Origin: Actinomycetota bacterium | Lineage (GTDB): Bacteria > Actinomycetota > Coriobacteriia > Anaerosomatales > Anaerosomataceae | Direction of reading: 5' to 3' | Length of the DNA: 64,000 nt | Assembly (NCBI GenBank): GCA_009773565.1 | Contig: WSXY01000007.1 | Location: 1 to 64,000, forward strand | Shown: in pieces, positions 63,120-64,000 of the stretch | How the letters are laid out: each line of letters starts with the position of its first letter | How positions within the stretch are numbered: position 1 is the stretch's first letter | The notes under the pieces: model-generated | Databases searched by the model: none | What the model saw: the letters and a program-made list of their open reading frames with translations, nothing else | What the model was told of the DNA's origin: nothing | Position numbers and translations under genes: made by a program

Positions 63120-64000
63120 TTGAGCAGAAGACGAGGAGTAGTATTTTCATACGTACTGCTCGCTGTTGAAGTGGCTTCAAGCCTCCTGTTCACCCCCTAC
63201 CTGATCAGATCGCTGGGGCAGGCCGAGTACGGCCTGTACAGTTTGGTCGCATCGATCACAGCGTACTTCGTGTTGCTCGACGCGGGCGTGGGCAATGCCC
63301 TAGTCAGGTACATTGCGAAGTTCCGTGTTTCAGATGACCTCCTTCAGCAGAAGAGACTCCTCGGTCTGTCGGTTCTGTACTATTCCGGGATCGGAGTCGT
63401 TGTTACTCTCCTGGGCCTGCTGCTTCAAGACAATCTCGCTTCGATATTTGGTGGAGGCCTCACGGTTGCCGAGCTGGAGCGGGCCGGCACGATGTTGAAC
63501 ATCACCTTACTCAATGCAGCGCTGGCACTGGTGATCTCTGCATTCGATCGGACGATAATCGCCTACGAGCGCTTCGTATTATCAAAGTGTTTGCTTATTG
63601 CCCGAGTCATACTGCGCGTGATGGTCCTAACGGTCCTGCTTTATATCGGATATCGAGCAGTGACTGTGGTTCTTGTGAACTTGGTTCTCACTGTCGTATT
63701 TGGCGCGATTGCAGTCTCGTTTGTCTTGTTCGGGCTGAGAGTGCGTCCGATGTTCAGCGGGATAAAGTTCAGCTTTGTACGAGAAGTACTCGGCTACTCG
63801 ACATTCATATTCATACAGATGGTGGCAACCCAGATCAGCTCGATGACCGATCAGGTTCTGCTCGGGATCATGACCACCTCGGTAACGATCGGCATCTATG
63901 CGGTGGGAGCGCAGGTCGCAATGTACTTCCAATCCATCGCAGGGAGCATCAACAGCGTGTTGATGCCCGGTGTTGTTCGGATGGTGGAGAACGATACCTG
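63120..64000 (+). CDS. Wzx-type polysaccharide flippase, N-terminal part (cut by the window edge)
   Basis: The frame is open from TTG 63120 to the last base, giving 293 codons without a stop. It opens SRRRGVVFSYVLLAVEVASSLLFTPYLIRSLGQAEYGLYSLVASITAYFVLLDAG (in pieces), the standard start of MATE/MOP-type Wzx flippases, and has about eight hydrophobic segments so far. It would move the lipid-linked repeat unit across the membrane to the polymerase. GAGG at 63110-63113 serves as the Shine-Dalgarno. Confidence 0.88.
   Translation, partial: MSRRRGVVFSYVLLAVEVASSLLFTPYLIRSLGQAEYGLYSLVASITAYFVLLDAGVGNALVRYIAKFRVSDDLLQQKRLLGLSVLYYSGIGVVVTLLGLLLQDNLASIFGGGLTVAELERAGTMLNITLLNAALALVISAFDRTIIAYERFVLSKCLLIARVILRVMVLTVLLYIGYRAVTVVLVNLVLTVVFGAIAVSFVLFGLRVRPMFSGIKFSFVREVLGYSTFIFIQMVATQISSMTDQVLLGIMTTSVTIGIYAVGAQVAMYFQSIAGSINSVLMPGVVRMVENDT

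Overview
This window looks like the chromosome of a high-GC Gram-positive bacterium, most likely an actinomycete relative of the Coriobacteriia (the deep anaerobic Coriobacteriia/OPB41-type lineage). The pointers are a V/A-type rather than F-type ATPase, secreted proteins with type-2 cell-wall-binding repeats, HrcA/CIRCE control of groESL, zinc (C+) forms of several ribosomal proteins, an ECF transporter core beside truA, and frequent GTG/TTG starts. The assignment is inferred from gene content; no 16S gene or other species marker is present.

Layout. 1-16146 is one long + strand translation super-operon: tuf tail, then the S10, spc and alpha clusters ending with rpoA-rplQ, with secY, adk, map and infA embedded. 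16243-20418 holds the ECF core (ecfA1, ecfA2, ecfT), truA, rplM and rpsI. 20491-27759 is cell-envelope precursor supply: glmM, glmS preceded by a clear glmS self-cleaving ribozyme, acpS, nnrD, a CBS-pair protein and alr. 28004-36617 is a complete nine-gene V/A-type ATPase operon (H-I-K-E-C-F-A-B-D). 36815-41304 holds a small unknown minus-strand gene, a nitroreductase, a family 4 uracil-DNA glycosylase and the t6A genes tsaE, tsaB and a rimI-tsaD fusion. 41362-43553 is the CIRCE-controlled groES-groEL operon with its terminator. 43561-48839 has a LysE-type exporter, a secreted PPC/cell-wall-binding protein, ychF, and a secreted amidase with cell-wall-binding repeats.

48917 to the right edge is a surface-polysaccharide locus. 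Two related membrane-bound FlaA1/CapD-type dehydratases lie on the minus strand with a short gene remnant between them. Diverging from them is a tightly overlapping + strand operon: capE, capF, a glycosyltransferase, a 4-epimerase-like SDR, two more glycosyltransferases, a polymerase-glycosyltransferase fusion, a hexapeptide acyltransferase and the start of a Wzx-type flippase cut by the window edge. GlmM and GlmS feed UDP-GlcNAc synthesis, which supplies both peptidoglycan (with Alr) and the nucleotide sugars used by this locus.

Most noteworthy: the glmS ribozyme; a 23-nt near-identical element in two ribosomal-gene spacers; small perfect hairpins recurring in long spacers of the ribosomal operon; the RimI-TsaD fusion; the Wzy-like/glycosyltransferase fusion; a rotor-ring subunit with a signal-peptide-like N-terminus; and a capE start region with a G8 tract and a hairpin holding the TTG start codon in its loop. 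I saw no tRNA, rRNA, CRISPR array, insertion sequence or phage gene.
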